A DNA stretch of 5,808 nucleotides from an uncultured Flammeovirgaceae bacterium (lineage in GTDB: Bacteria > Bacteroidota > Bacteroidia > Cytophagales > Cyclobacteriaceae), in assembly GCA_946480685.1 (NCBI GenBank), contig CAMLLI010000320.1, forward strand, positions 1 to 5,808, written 5' to 3'. Made by a program: the position numbers and the translations under genes. Below, one piece after another: positions 1-5,808 of this stretch. Position 1 is the first letter of the stretch. Every line of letters begins with the position of its first letter. The notes under the pieces were generated by a model. It was not told where the DNA came from. It searched no databases and saw only the letters and a list, made by a program, of their open reading frames with translations.

Positions 1-55
1 AAATCTTAAAATCTTAAAATCTTAAAATCTTAAAATCTTAAAATCTTAAAATCTT
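1..55. repeat. 8-bp tandem repeat, unit AAAATCTT
   Basis: Six complete, identical copies of AAAATCTT (8-15, 16-23, 24-31, 32-39, 40-47, 48-55) follow a 7-base partial copy at 1-7, with no mismatch. The array is cut by the left window edge, so its true length is unknown. It ends 11 bases beyond the stop codon (67-69) of the minus-strand gene that follows, so it lies in the 3' flank of that gene and cannot change its reading frame. Perfect copies suggest recent slippage expansion. It is not a terminator by itself: there is no GC-rich stem. Whether it lies in the promoter of a gene further left cannot be seen. Confidence 0.95.
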
Positions 56-66
56 TTAATTCCTCC

Positions 67-2739
67 TCACAACGGCTGCAATGTAAGCGAACGACCAAGA
101 CCACTATATACTTTCAAACTCTGTCCGGCCGGGCGCACCATCACTGTATTGCTCTCCAGCGGAATAGTGGTAAGTAATTTACCCTGTCCATCGTATATAA
201 AAGAAAGATCCTGACTTCGGTCCGTCACGGTGATATATACTTTACCACTTCCAAAATCGTAGTATCGAAGTTCTGCCGGATTATTACCGATGAAATCACT
301 TGCAAAAACTTCTTTCAGCTCGCTGTTCATCACCGTTAATTGGCGCGGCTCCTGGCGGATAACAAGGTATGTCTTACCCTTCTCTTCTTCTACCAGGCTA
401 AAGCGTGCATCCGGAACTGTTTTAATCAACGACTCGCGACTCACAACTTTACCTTCTACATTAAACTTAATGCGGAAGCCATCGCGCGACACGATAACAA
501 AAAGGGTTGATGCAGCATCATTACCACTTTCAATTGCATAATTACCAACCGGACGTGCATCAAGGTTCAACGGAAAATTCCTGAGACTCTCACCCCTGCG
601 GTTCATCAGGTTTACGACACCATCTTCACGAATGGCAACAATATAGTCTTTACCGCGCAAGCGATGATGTTGGGCGGGAGCAAACAAACTGCCGTCTACT
701 GCTTTCGGTTTCCAGCCATCCAGGTTCTCTCCACCTTTATCAAACATCCAGAGTTTACCGGATTTACCGGACACCAGGAAGCGGTAATTCTTACTATGAT
801 CGTAATCTACCACGCTCACGAACTCTATATCTTTCTCAGCAATATTTACCGGGAAGGGTTTTACATAATTACCGAGGCGATCTATGACATGCAGCTTACC
901 TGGTGTAGCAAAGAAAAACTGGAGCTTGCCATTTTTCAGGTAATCGATCTGCGCTACATCGCCTGCTATATAATTATCGAGATCAACTTTCCATTGTACT
1001 TTACCATCTGCGGAGACAAGGCTGATGGCACGGGTTGAATCCTGCACGAGTACATCTTCCTGCTTGGTGAAGTGATTCCGGATCACAAAGAATTTATATA
1101 TACCCTCGCTGAAAGTAGTAATAACCTTGTCGCGTTTTTCTTCCTGTTTACCTTCGGCAAGAGTTCCGCCTGAGCCTGCCTCACCGGCTGCCCAGGTAAC
1201 GTTGGTATAGTAACTATTGTTGAGGTGACTCATCTGTATAGCGCCCATCTCAAGCGACTGCAATAATCCCTGGTTCTCCTCTACAAATTGCTTCCACTTG
1301 GGGTAAAGCGATGCCGCCACCATATTCCACGCCAGTGGTGTATTTATATAAATACTCAGGTTGGCTTCCAATAGCGTTGTCTCAAGGAACTGATTTTGCG
1401 CTACTGATTTACCCCATGTCTCTTCCTTATCGATATCATCGAGGAAGTTCTTCAGTTCATCTACATCTTCACCTATAATTACGGTGTTACCAACGGTAGT
1501 ATAGTAACTCGAAGAGAAACCGGAGAGCAACGGCCAGAATAACTTTTCCGGGAAAGCACGCAGCGGTATCTCACGAAGATCATAGTCTGAGAATCGCTCG
1601 TAGAAAACGGTATCAACACTTGTCTTCTGTGCAATGGTGTTAAAGGCATTTACCCACTCGTCTGCTTTGGTAGTTTCTACGAGCATGATTTTGGAAAGAT
1701 TACCTTCTCGTCCTTCCAGATAACATACGCTCACTTCTTTGCCCAGTGTTTTATAGAGCGTTTGCACCTGCACACCGGTTAATGTTTCCAGTCGTGCAAT
1801 CGAATCCTGCAGCGATGGTTTCTTCTTGTCAGTATAGGCTTTAAGCGACTCTCCTAATTTAGCACCATCGCTGATACCATAACTTGTTACCATTATGGAC
1901 CGCGATGAGATATAGTTCTTCATGTTGAACGGAACCGGAACTTGGTTATTAAAAACCGAGAGTATATATCCCTGGCTCGCGCTGTCCATACTGAAACCGT
2001 TAAACGTCAAAGCTTTTGTATCCGCCTTGATATCGAGCAGAGACGAGTGGCCCACCTGCTGAACAAAATCAGTAGGTACATCGGCAAAGGAGCCGATCCA
2101 GGTACCGAAGTTCTTGATGTTGACATATAGATTACCGGCATCGTCTTTAACATGCGGCATCTGGTATACCGATGATATCTGGTTTTTAAAAGTAGAACCA
2201 TCACCGGTATAGGTGCGTATTACATCCTCCAACAAAAACGGAGTAAAACTTCCTACCCATATATCATCTACCTCTGCCCATGAAAACATTTGTCCTTTAG
2301 AACTCAGCTCATGGATCTGTACTCCGTTGAACTCACGCTCATCGGTTTTCAATTTACCCCATTGCTCGAGCAACAGGTTCTTGATCTTGGACTGATATAG
2401 CGGAACATAGAATACGAAATCGAAATCATCTTTCCGCGTCTGGTGTGCCGACACGAGTAGATTGCGTGGCTGCGACTCGATGAAATCAAAAAGCATCTTG
2501 AGTGAGTCGGCAGACTTCTGGTAAAATGCAGCCTTACGGAAAACCGACCACAAGGATGTCTGCTGCATTTGCTGCACGCAGGTCTGACAGTTGTTGGCTT
2601 CGTAAACAAAAATGGTAGACTCAGGCACCAGTTCCCAGGGCGATGTATTTTTGGAAACGAGTAATCGCTCGTAGATAAAATAGCCCCCGACCGTTACGAG
2701 CACTATTCCGATGGTAATTAACAGAGGAAGTCTCTTCAC
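67..2739 (-). CDS. Membrane-anchored DUF3352-like protein with C-terminal beta-propeller-like region
   Basis: An 890-residue protein of unknown function. Residues 2-3 (KR) followed by a hydrophobic stretch at about 4-23 form one N-terminal membrane anchor, so the rest should lie on the outer face of the inner membrane (inference). Residues 35-520 resemble the poorly characterised DUF3352-type proteins of Bacteroidota (WELVPES then a VYE strand, alternating alpha/beta segments); this family assignment is from memory and moderate. Residues 515-540 are a Gly/Glu/Lys-rich hinge. Residues 545-890 hold repeated strand-Gly-strand units (LVSADGKVQW near 574, HVIDRLGNYV near 617, NLMNRRGES near 710, FIYDGQGKL near 847) about 44-47 residues apart, which reads as a PQQ/WD40-like beta-propeller. 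A CxxC pair (C51, C54) sits 28 residues after the anchor. The start is GTG at 2737-2739: an in-frame TAA lies 12 bases upstream, no ATG lies between, and the anchor begins directly after the GTG. The gene is divergent from the small exported-protein gene. No terminator is visible after its TGA stop. Confidence 0.88.
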   Translation of the reverse strand: MKRLPLLITIGIVLVTVGGYFIYERLLVSKNTSPWELVPESTIFVYEANNCQTCVQQMQQTSLWSVFRKAAFYQKSADSLKMLFDFIESQPRNLLVSAHQTRKDDFDFVFYVPLYQSKIKNLLLEQWGKLKTDEREFNGVQIHELSSKGQMFSWAEVDDIWVGSFTPFLLEDVIRTYTGDGSTFKNQISSVYQMPHVKDDAGNLYVNIKNFGTWIGSFADVPTDFVQQVGHSSLLDIKADTKALTFNGFSMDSASQGYILSVFNNQVPVPFNMKNYISSRSIMVTSYGISDGAKLGESLKAYTDKKKPSLQDSIARLETLTGVQVQTLYKTLGKEVSVCYLEGREGNLSKIMLVETTKADEWVNAFNTIAQKTSVDTVFYERFSDYDLREIPLRAFPEKLFWPLLSGFSSSYYTTVGNTVIIGEDVDELKNFLDDIDKEETWGKSVAQNQFLETTLLEANLSIYINTPLAWNMVAASLYPKWKQFVEENQGLLQSLEMGAIQMSHLNNSYYTNVTWAAGEAGSGGTLAEGKQEEKRDKVITTFSEGIYKFFVIRNHFTKQEDVLVQDSTRAISLVSADGKVQWKVDLDNYIAGDVAQIDYLKNGKLQFFFATPGKLHVIDRLGNYVKPFPVNIAEKDIEFVSVVDYDHSKNYRFLVSGKSGKLWMFDKGGENLDGWKPKAVDGSLFAPAQHHRLRGKDYIVAIREDGVVNLMNRRGESLRNFPLNLDARPVGNYAIESGNDAASTLFVIVSRDGFRIKFNVEGKVVSRESLIKTVPDARFSLVEEEKGKTYLVIRQEPRQLTVMNSELKEVFASDFIGNNPAELRYYDFGSGKVYITVTDRSQDLSFIYDGQGKLLTTIPLESNTVMVRPAGQSLKVYSGLGRSLTLQPL

Positions 2740-2767
2740 GCTTACTGCTTAATATATAAATTAAGGC

Positions 2768-2798
2768 TCAAGATAAGAGGCTCCTGCGTAATTGACAA
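2768..2798 (-). promoter_or_regulatory. Possible Bacteroidota-type promoter for the DUF3352-like gene
   Basis: Read on the minus strand, TTG (2796-2798) is followed after 20 bases by TATCTTGA (2768-2775). The spacing fits the Bacteroidota consensus of a -33 TTG and a -7 TAnnTTTG box, but the -7 element matches only in TA and the next two T positions. Transcription would start near 2760, leaving a short leader of about 20 bases before the GTG. This is inferred from pattern only. The whole divergent spacer 2740-2875 is AT-rich and must hold promoters in both directions; no convincing plus-strand promoter could be picked. Confidence 0.3.
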
Positions 2799-2875
2799 CC
2801 CTATATTTTTTTTGCACCTCATTAAACCTTTGTAAATCCTTCCGGTCTAAGCATCAGTTTTAACAAACAAGGGAT

Positions 2876-3199
2876 ATGAAACACATCATTATAGTATTAC
2901 TGCTGACTGCTTTTGCCGGTATAGCAAACGCGCAGACTTCGACTCCACGGATCGATCAACGTCAGCAAAATCAGCGCGAGCGTATCCGTCACGGTGCTGT
3001 TGGCGGTGAACTTACCCGCAGGGAAACCGCGCATGCTGTACGCGATCAGCGCCACATTCATCGTATGGAACGCAGAGCCAAAGCCGATGGTGTAGTAACG
3101 TGCCGCGAACGTTCGCGCATTCATCACGAGCAAAACCGCGCGAACCGGTCATTACGCCACAACAAACATGATGCTCAGGCAAGACCACGCGCCTGGTAA
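2876..3199 (+). CDS. Small exported arginine-rich protein with repeated helix-loop motifs
   Basis: A 107-residue hypothetical protein. Residues 1-19 are a typical signal peptide (MKH, hydrophobic core IIIVLLLTAFAG, cleavage after ANA before Q20), so the mature protein of 88 residues is periplasmic or secreted. It is extremely basic: 20 arginines and 8 histidines in the mature part. Two related motifs 28 residues apart, GELTRRE (44-50) and GVVTCRE (72-78), each lie between helical, charged segments; the second is preceded by AKAD. This resembles small exported proteins of Bacteroidota and Proteobacteria with an AKADGxVTxxER core, whose function is to my knowledge unknown. One cysteine (C76) sits inside the second motif. 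The ATG follows AAGGGAT, a modest ribosome-binding site. The gene stands alone, divergent from the DUF3352-like gene, and ends in its own strong terminator. The signal peptide, a start placed exactly at it, and the terminator argue that this is the real gene rather than the 78-codon antisense frame over it. Confidence 0.85.
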   Translation: MKHIIIVLLLTAFAGIANAQTSTPRIDQRQQNQRERIRHGAVGGELTRRETAHAVRDQRHIHRMERRAKADGVVTCRERSRIHHEQNRANRSLRHNKHDAQARPRAW

Positions 3200-3233
3200 A
3201 GATATAGGTATAGGTTTGAGGTTGGTCTATAGC

Positions 3234-3272
3234 AGAGAAGCTGCCTGGTCGGGCAGCTTCTCTTATTTTTTT
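3234..3272 (+). terminator. Rho-independent terminator of the small exported-protein gene
   Basis: A perfect 12-bp stem, AGAGAAGCTGCC (3234-3245) paired with GGCAGCTTCTCT (3252-3263), closes a 6-base loop (TGGTCG) and is followed by TA and seven T (3266-3272). It begins 34 bases after the stop codon of the plus-strand gene. On the minus strand the hairpin is not followed by a T run, so it should act mainly on plus-strand transcripts, although the stem also lies 28 bases beyond the stop of the converging cystathionine enzyme gene and could stabilise that mRNA end. Confidence 0.93.
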
Positions 3273-3290
3273 GATCTATAGTAAGTATTG

Positions 3291-4436
3291 TTATACTTTA
3301 TTTAAGGCCTGCTCCAGGTCGGCCAGTAAATCTTCGGCATCTTCCACTCCGATGCTGAGGCGTATGAGTGAATCTACAAGTCCACTTTTCAAACGTTCCT
3401 CTTTTGGTATACTTGCGTGTGTCATAGAAGCCGGATGGTTGATCAAAGACTCTACTCCTCCCAACGACTCTGCCAGGGCGAAGAGTTCTACACTCTCCAT
3501 CAGTTTGGTTGCTTTGTCCATGCTGTCATCTTTCAGGGTGAATGAAAGCATACCACCAAAGTCTTTCATCTGCTTTTTAGCAATGGTATGATTCGGATGA
3601 TCTGCAAAGCCTGGCCAGTATACTTTACCAATTTTAGGATGACTCTTAAGATACTCCGCTATCTTTCTTCCATTGATACAATGCCGTTCCATACGAAGGT
3701 GCAGCGTTTTTATTCCGCGCAGTACGAGGAAAGAATCCTGCGGTCCGGGCACGGCACCACACGAGTTCATGATAAAGTGAAGTTCCTGGTATAACTTTTC
3801 ATCGTTCAGTACCAATGCTCCCATCACAACATCGGAGTGACCTCCCAGGTATTTGGTAACGGAATGCATCACTATATCTGCACCTAGATCTAAAGGGTTC
3901 TGTAAATAGGGAGAGGCAAAAGTATTATCTACCGCTACGATAACATTGTTCTTTTTCGCGATGGCTACACAAGCTTCAATGTCAACAATGTTCATCAGCG
4001 GATTGGTAGGTGTCTCAATCCACAGCAGTTTTGTTTTAGCATTGATTACCGAGTTGATATTGGCTGCGTTGGTAAGATCTATAAAATGAAACTTGATACC
4101 ATACTTTTCAAACACGCGCTTGAACATACGGTATGAACCACCGTACAAGTCGTTACTGGTAATCACCTCATCGCCCGGGTTCAACAATTTTATAACTGCA
4201 TCCGTAGCGCCCATACCGGACGAAAAGCATATACCATACTTTCCATTCTCCAGTGCGGCCAGACTTTTCTGCAAAGAATTACGTGTAGGGTTTGCTCCGC
4301 GTGCGTAAGCATATCCTTTATGTTTGGCAGGAGACTCCTGCACATAGGTTGATGTTTGATAGATCGGGGTCATGATCGCCCCGGTTGATGGATCAGGCTC
4401 CACGCCTGCGTGTACTGCTTTCGTTCCGAATTTCAT
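3291..4436 (-). CDS. metB: Cystathionine gamma-synthase/gamma-lyase family PLP enzyme
   Basis: A complete 381-residue Cys/Met-metabolism PLP-dependent enzyme (fold type I), the usual length for the family (about 380-400). Cystathionine gamma-synthase joins an activated homoserine ester with cysteine; the close relative gamma-lyase cleaves cystathionine to cysteine, 2-oxobutyrate and ammonia. Visible signatures: Y44 and R46 (YAR, cofactor phosphate binding from the partner subunit), SSGM at 72-75 (phosphate loop), Y98 (stacks on the PLP ring), D170 in VDNTFASP (pyridine nitrogen), K195 in HSVTKYLGGHSD (Schiff-base lysine), SLGGVES at 324-330 and R359 in LIRLSIG (substrate carboxylate). LYGG at 97-100 has Gly where methionine gamma-lyases carry Cys, arguing against that activity. 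Synthase and lyase cannot be told apart by sequence alone here; proteins of this type in Bacteroidota are usually named synthase, so the symbol is provisional. The ATG at 4434-4436 gives the expected N-terminus (FGTKAVHAG). It is a cytoplasmic, probably tetrameric enzyme. No other methionine gene is adjacent, and no SAM riboswitch is evident upstream. Confidence 0.96.
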   Translation of the reverse strand: MKFGTKAVHAGVEPDPSTGAIMTPIYQTSTYVQESPAKHKGYAYARGANPTRNSLQKSLAALENGKYGICFSSGMGATDAVIKLLNPGDEVITSNDLYGGSYRMFKRVFEKYGIKFHFIDLTNAANINSVINAKTKLLWIETPTNPLMNIVDIEACVAIAKKNNVIVAVDNTFASPYLQNPLDLGADIVMHSVTKYLGGHSDVVMGALVLNDEKLYQELHFIMNSCGAVPGPQDSFLVLRGIKTLHLRMERHCINGRKIAEYLKSHPKIGKVYWPGFADHPNHTIAKKQMKDFGGMLSFTLKDDSMDKATKLMESVELFALAESLGGVESLINHPASMTHASIPKEERLKSGLVDSLIRLSIGVEDAEDLLADLEQALNKV

Positions 4437-4460
4437 GATCCGTTGTTTGTAGTTGAGGCG

Positions 4461-4468
4461 CTAATATA
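4461..4468 (-). promoter_or_regulatory. Possible -7 box upstream of the cystathionine enzyme gene
   Basis: On the minus strand TATATTAG differs at one of six fixed positions from the Bacteroidota -7 consensus TAnnTTTG and lies 24 bases before the ATG at 4436, which would leave a leader of roughly 15-20 bases. No TTG sits at the right distance upstream; the -33 region falls inside the 7-bp GAGCNNN array (4474-4508). The call rests on this single box and is weak. Confidence 0.25.
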
Positions 4469-4473
4469 CGAAA

Positions 4474-4508
4474 GAGCTGCGAGCCGCGAGCTTTGAGCCA
4501 CGAGTAGT
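4474..4508. repeat. Degenerate 7-bp tandem array GAGCNNN
   Basis: Five head-to-tail heptamers: GAGCTGC, GAGCCGC, GAGCTTT, GAGCCAC, GAGTAGT. The first four bases are kept (GAGT in the last) while the final three vary. It is GC-richer than the surrounding spacer and lies 38-72 bases upstream of the cystathionine enzyme start codon. Similar GAGC heptamer strings are, from memory, seen between genes in some Bacteroidota; their role is unknown to me. Confidence 0.8.
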
Positions 4509-4514
4509 AAAGAG

Positions 4515-4533
4515 AAGAAGTGTTTCACTTCTT
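4515..4533 (-). terminator. Small hairpin, possible weak terminator of the T9SS repeat-protein gene
   Basis: AAGAAGTG (4515-4522) and CACTTCTT (4526-4533) form a perfect 8-bp stem with a 3-base loop. It lies 48 bases beyond the stop codon of the minus-strand gene at 4581. Read on the minus strand it is followed by CTCTTTACT, a pyrimidine-rich but not pure T tail, and its stem is AT-rich, so termination would be weak. The right arm overlaps the start of the next 7-bp array, so the palindrome may partly be a by-product of the repeat. Confidence 0.3.
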
Positions 4534-4582
4534 ACTCCTTACTTCTTACTCCTTACTTCTTGCATCTTACTTCCTGCACCTC
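4527..4582. repeat. 7-bp (14-bp) tandem array ACTTCTT/ACTCCTT
   Basis: Eight head-to-tail heptamers. The first four alternate exactly as ACTTCTT ACTCCTT twice (two identical 14-bp units, 4527-4540 and 4541-4554). The next four are degenerate: ACTTCTT GCATCTT ACTTCCT GCACCTC. A last partial copy, ACTTC, runs through 4583-4587. The array therefore touches the stop codon (4581-4583) and last sense codon of the minus-strand repeat-protein gene. On the coding strand it reads as AAGTAAGGAGTAAG-like sequence directly after the TGA. Confidence 0.85.
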
Positions 4583-5808
4583 ACTTCAACCTGGCAATCG
4601 TAACACTGCCCGTTTGCTTTCGGTGATCGGGATATACAATCATATAAAAGTATGCTCCATCAGCAAGAGGTCGTCCTCCGGAAGTTCCATCCCACGGAGT
4701 GTTATACCCGACAGAAGAATATACTTTCTGACCTTGTCGGTTGTAGACTGTTATTTCCGCTCCGTCCAGCAGATCGGCATTTTCAATTCGCCACGTTTCT
4801 GTACTTGCATCCCCACGATTATCGGGCGAAAACATTTTGGATGGTTTTACCGTAACGCTTTCTTGGGTTTGTTGCTCGAAGGTTGCGATAACAGATTTGT
4901 TACCGTCCATCGTTATGCTTATTTCCGGTGACGTGCCTGCCACATCTCCGCTCCAGCCGGAAAAAATATATCCCGTTGCAGGTATAGCGGCTGCTGTTAC
5001 AGTTGTTCCGGTAACAAAGTTTCCAGCTCCGCTCACGGTTCCGCCTTCAGCAGGTGTAGCCGTAACAGTAAGTGTATATTTATCGAGAGGGTTTACCTGA
5101 AAATTAGCTGTAACAGTTTTATCTCCATTCATGGTTATTGAAACGGAAGAGGATGTACCCGTAGCATCACCGCTCCAACCAACAAAGGTATACCCGGATG
5201 CAGGAGTTGCCTGAACCGTTACGACATCGCCCGCATTATAACTTCCGCCTCCGCTAACTGTACCGCCCGCTGTTGGTGTAACAGTTGTGGCAAGAGTATA
5301 TTTGTCCGGAGGCTTAACTTGAAAGTTAGCAGTAACAGATTTATTACCATTCATTGTTACGGTTACCGAAGTAGACGTTCCCGTAACATCACCACTCCAA
5401 CCGGTAAAGATATAGCCGGTGGCTGGCGTAGCTTTTAAGGTTGCCACATCGCCTGCATTATAACTTCCCGCTCCGCTAATTGTACCACCCGCGGCAGGTG
5501 CAGCGGTAGCGGCCAGAGTATATTTGATTAATTGAAAATTAGCAGTAACAGATTTATTACCATTCATTGTTACGGTTATCGAAGAAGAAGTTCCCGTAAC
5601 ATCTCCACTCCAACCGGTAAAGATATAGTCGGTGGCTGGCGTAGCTTTTAAGGTTACCATATCGCCTGCATTATAACTTCCAGCTCCGTTAACAGTACCA
5701 CCTGCGGCAGGTGTAGCAGTTGTAGTAAGAGTATATTTATCCGAAGGCTTAACTTGAAAATTAGCAGTAACAGATTTATTACCATTCATTGTTACGGTTA
5801 CCGAAGTA
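4581..5808 (-). CDS. T9SS-secreted InlB-type repeat protein with CHU_C sorting domain (5' end missing)
   Basis: The C-terminal 408 residues of a larger secreted protein; the frame stays open to the window edge, so the start, signal peptide and any catalytic or binding domain lie outside. An internal ATG at 5787-5789 falls inside a repeat (TVTMNGNK) and is not the start. Numbering from that Met, there are four full 69-residue repeats at 18-86, 89-157, 163-231 and 237-305, plus the tail of another at the edge. Each has the pattern KYTL, AGGTVxGAGSYxxGD, ATPATGYxFxGWSGD, TGTS, TMNGNKSVTANF, which matches divergent InlB B-repeats (Flg_new/List-Bact type), compact beta modules common in surface proteins. 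Residues about 312-402 are a CHU_C, gliding-motility-associated domain: MFSPDNRGD, ETWRIEN, ITVYNRQGQKVY, the GY-WDG pair near 361-368, LADGAYFYMIVY, and a final SVTIARLK. Such domains direct export through the outer membrane by the type IX system (type B sorting). The repeats probably act as stalks or spacers; the effector part is unknown. Confidence 0.92.
   Translation of the reverse strand, partial: TSVTVTMNGNKSVTANFQVKPSDKYTLTTTATPAAGGTVNGAGSYNAGDMVTLKATPATDYIFTGWSGDVTGTSSSITVTMNGNKSVTANFQLIKYTLAATAAPAAGGTISGAGSYNAGDVATLKATPATGYIFTGWSGDVTGTSTSVTVTMNGNKSVTANFQVKPPDKYTLATTVTPTAGGTVSGGGSYNAGDVVTVQATPASGYTFVGWSGDATGTSSSVSITMNGDKTVTANFQVNPLDKYTLTVTATPAEGGTVSGAGNFVTGTTVTAAAIPATGYIFSGWSGDVAGTSPEISITMDGNKSVIATFEQQTQESVTVKPSKMFSPDNRGDASTETWRIENADLLDGAEITVYNRQGQKVYSSVGYNTPWDGTSGGRPLADGAYFYMIVYPDHRKQTGSVTIARLK
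4875..5738 (-). repeat. Four in-frame 207-bp coding repeats (InlB B-type)
   Basis: Units on the minus strand at 5532-5738 (R1), 5319-5525 (R2), 5097-5303 (R3) and 4875-5081 (R4), each coding 69 residues; a partial unit continues past 5773 to the window end. R1 and R2 are joined by only two codons (LI), while the other junctions have five (VKPPD, VNPLD, and VKPSD before R1), so the period is 213 or 222 bp. DNA of R2 at 5326-5468 and R1 at 5539-5681 differs at 7 of 143 positions, and 5326-5373 is identical to 5761-5808 over 48 bases. R3 and R4 are much more diverged. The pattern indicates unequal recombination or gene conversion. Confidence 0.9.

Noticed and set aside
1..55. CRISPR array
   Set aside because: The 8-bp units are contiguous with no spacers and far too short for CRISPR repeats.
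664..1038. Plus-strand open frame of 124 codons inside the large minus-strand gene
   Set aside because: It lies fully antisense to the propeller-coding region, has no recognisable domain or ribosome-binding site, and the minus-strand frame is intact and structured; it is a shadow.
2792..2797. Exact TTGACA on the plus strand upstream of the small gene
   Set aside because: No matching -10 or TAnnTTTG box lies at a usable distance; AACCTTTG at 2825-2832 is about 27 bases away, too far, and lacks the leading TA.
2897..3133. Minus-strand open frame of 78 codons opposite the small exported-protein gene
   Set aside because: The plus frame has a clear signal peptide, an internal motif duplication and a matching terminator; the minus frame has none of these.
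4437..4580. SAM-type riboswitch upstream of the cystathionine enzyme gene
   Set aside because: The spacer is filled by tandem arrays and a small hairpin, and the likely leader is only about 20 bases; no multi-helix riboswitch core can be drawn.
4560..4931. Plus-strand open frame of 123 codons opposite the sorting domain
   Set aside because: It is antisense to a well-recognised CHU_C domain and starts inside the tandem repeat; no family resemblance.
5787..5789. ATG as the true start of the repeat protein
   Set aside because: The frame continues upstream to the window edge with codons (TSVTVT) that match the same position in the other repeats, so it is an internal Met of a repeat.

Overview
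The window looks like chromosomal DNA from a Bacteroidota bacterium, probably a gliding or T9SS-bearing Cytophagales/Chitinophagales relative. The main reason is the secreted repeat protein at the right edge, which ends in a CHU_C-type (gliding-motility-associated, type B) C-terminal sorting domain. The weak ribosome-binding sites, AT-rich intergenic DNA and promoter-like TAnnTTTG variants fit this. Genus cannot be told from the sequence.

Layout from left to right. Positions 1-55 are an 8-bp tandem repeat cut by the window edge. Positions 67-2739 (minus) encode an 890-residue membrane-anchored envelope protein with a DUF3352-like N-terminal half and a C-terminal half that reads as a beta-propeller. 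A 136-bp divergent spacer separates it from a small plus-strand gene (2876-3199) for an exported, very arginine-rich 107-residue protein. That gene ends in a strong intrinsic terminator (3234-3272). Converging on it is a complete PLP-dependent cystathionine gamma-synthase/lyase gene (3291-4436, minus). A 144-bp spacer (4437-4580) then carries two degenerate 7-bp tandem arrays and a small hairpin. From 4581 to the window end (minus, 5' end missing) is a T9SS cargo protein made of divergent InlB B-type repeats followed by the sorting domain.

The genes do not form an evident pathway or operon. The methionine/cysteine enzyme is housekeeping; the other three are envelope or secreted proteins. No gene-free stretch exceeds 150 bp. 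I found no RNA gene, CRISPR array, insertion sequence or phage gene, and no clear new multi-gene system. The most interesting signals are the graded homogenisation of the repeats in the secreted protein, the short tandem arrays next to the stop codons of two minus-strand genes, and the internally duplicated architecture of the small basic protein.
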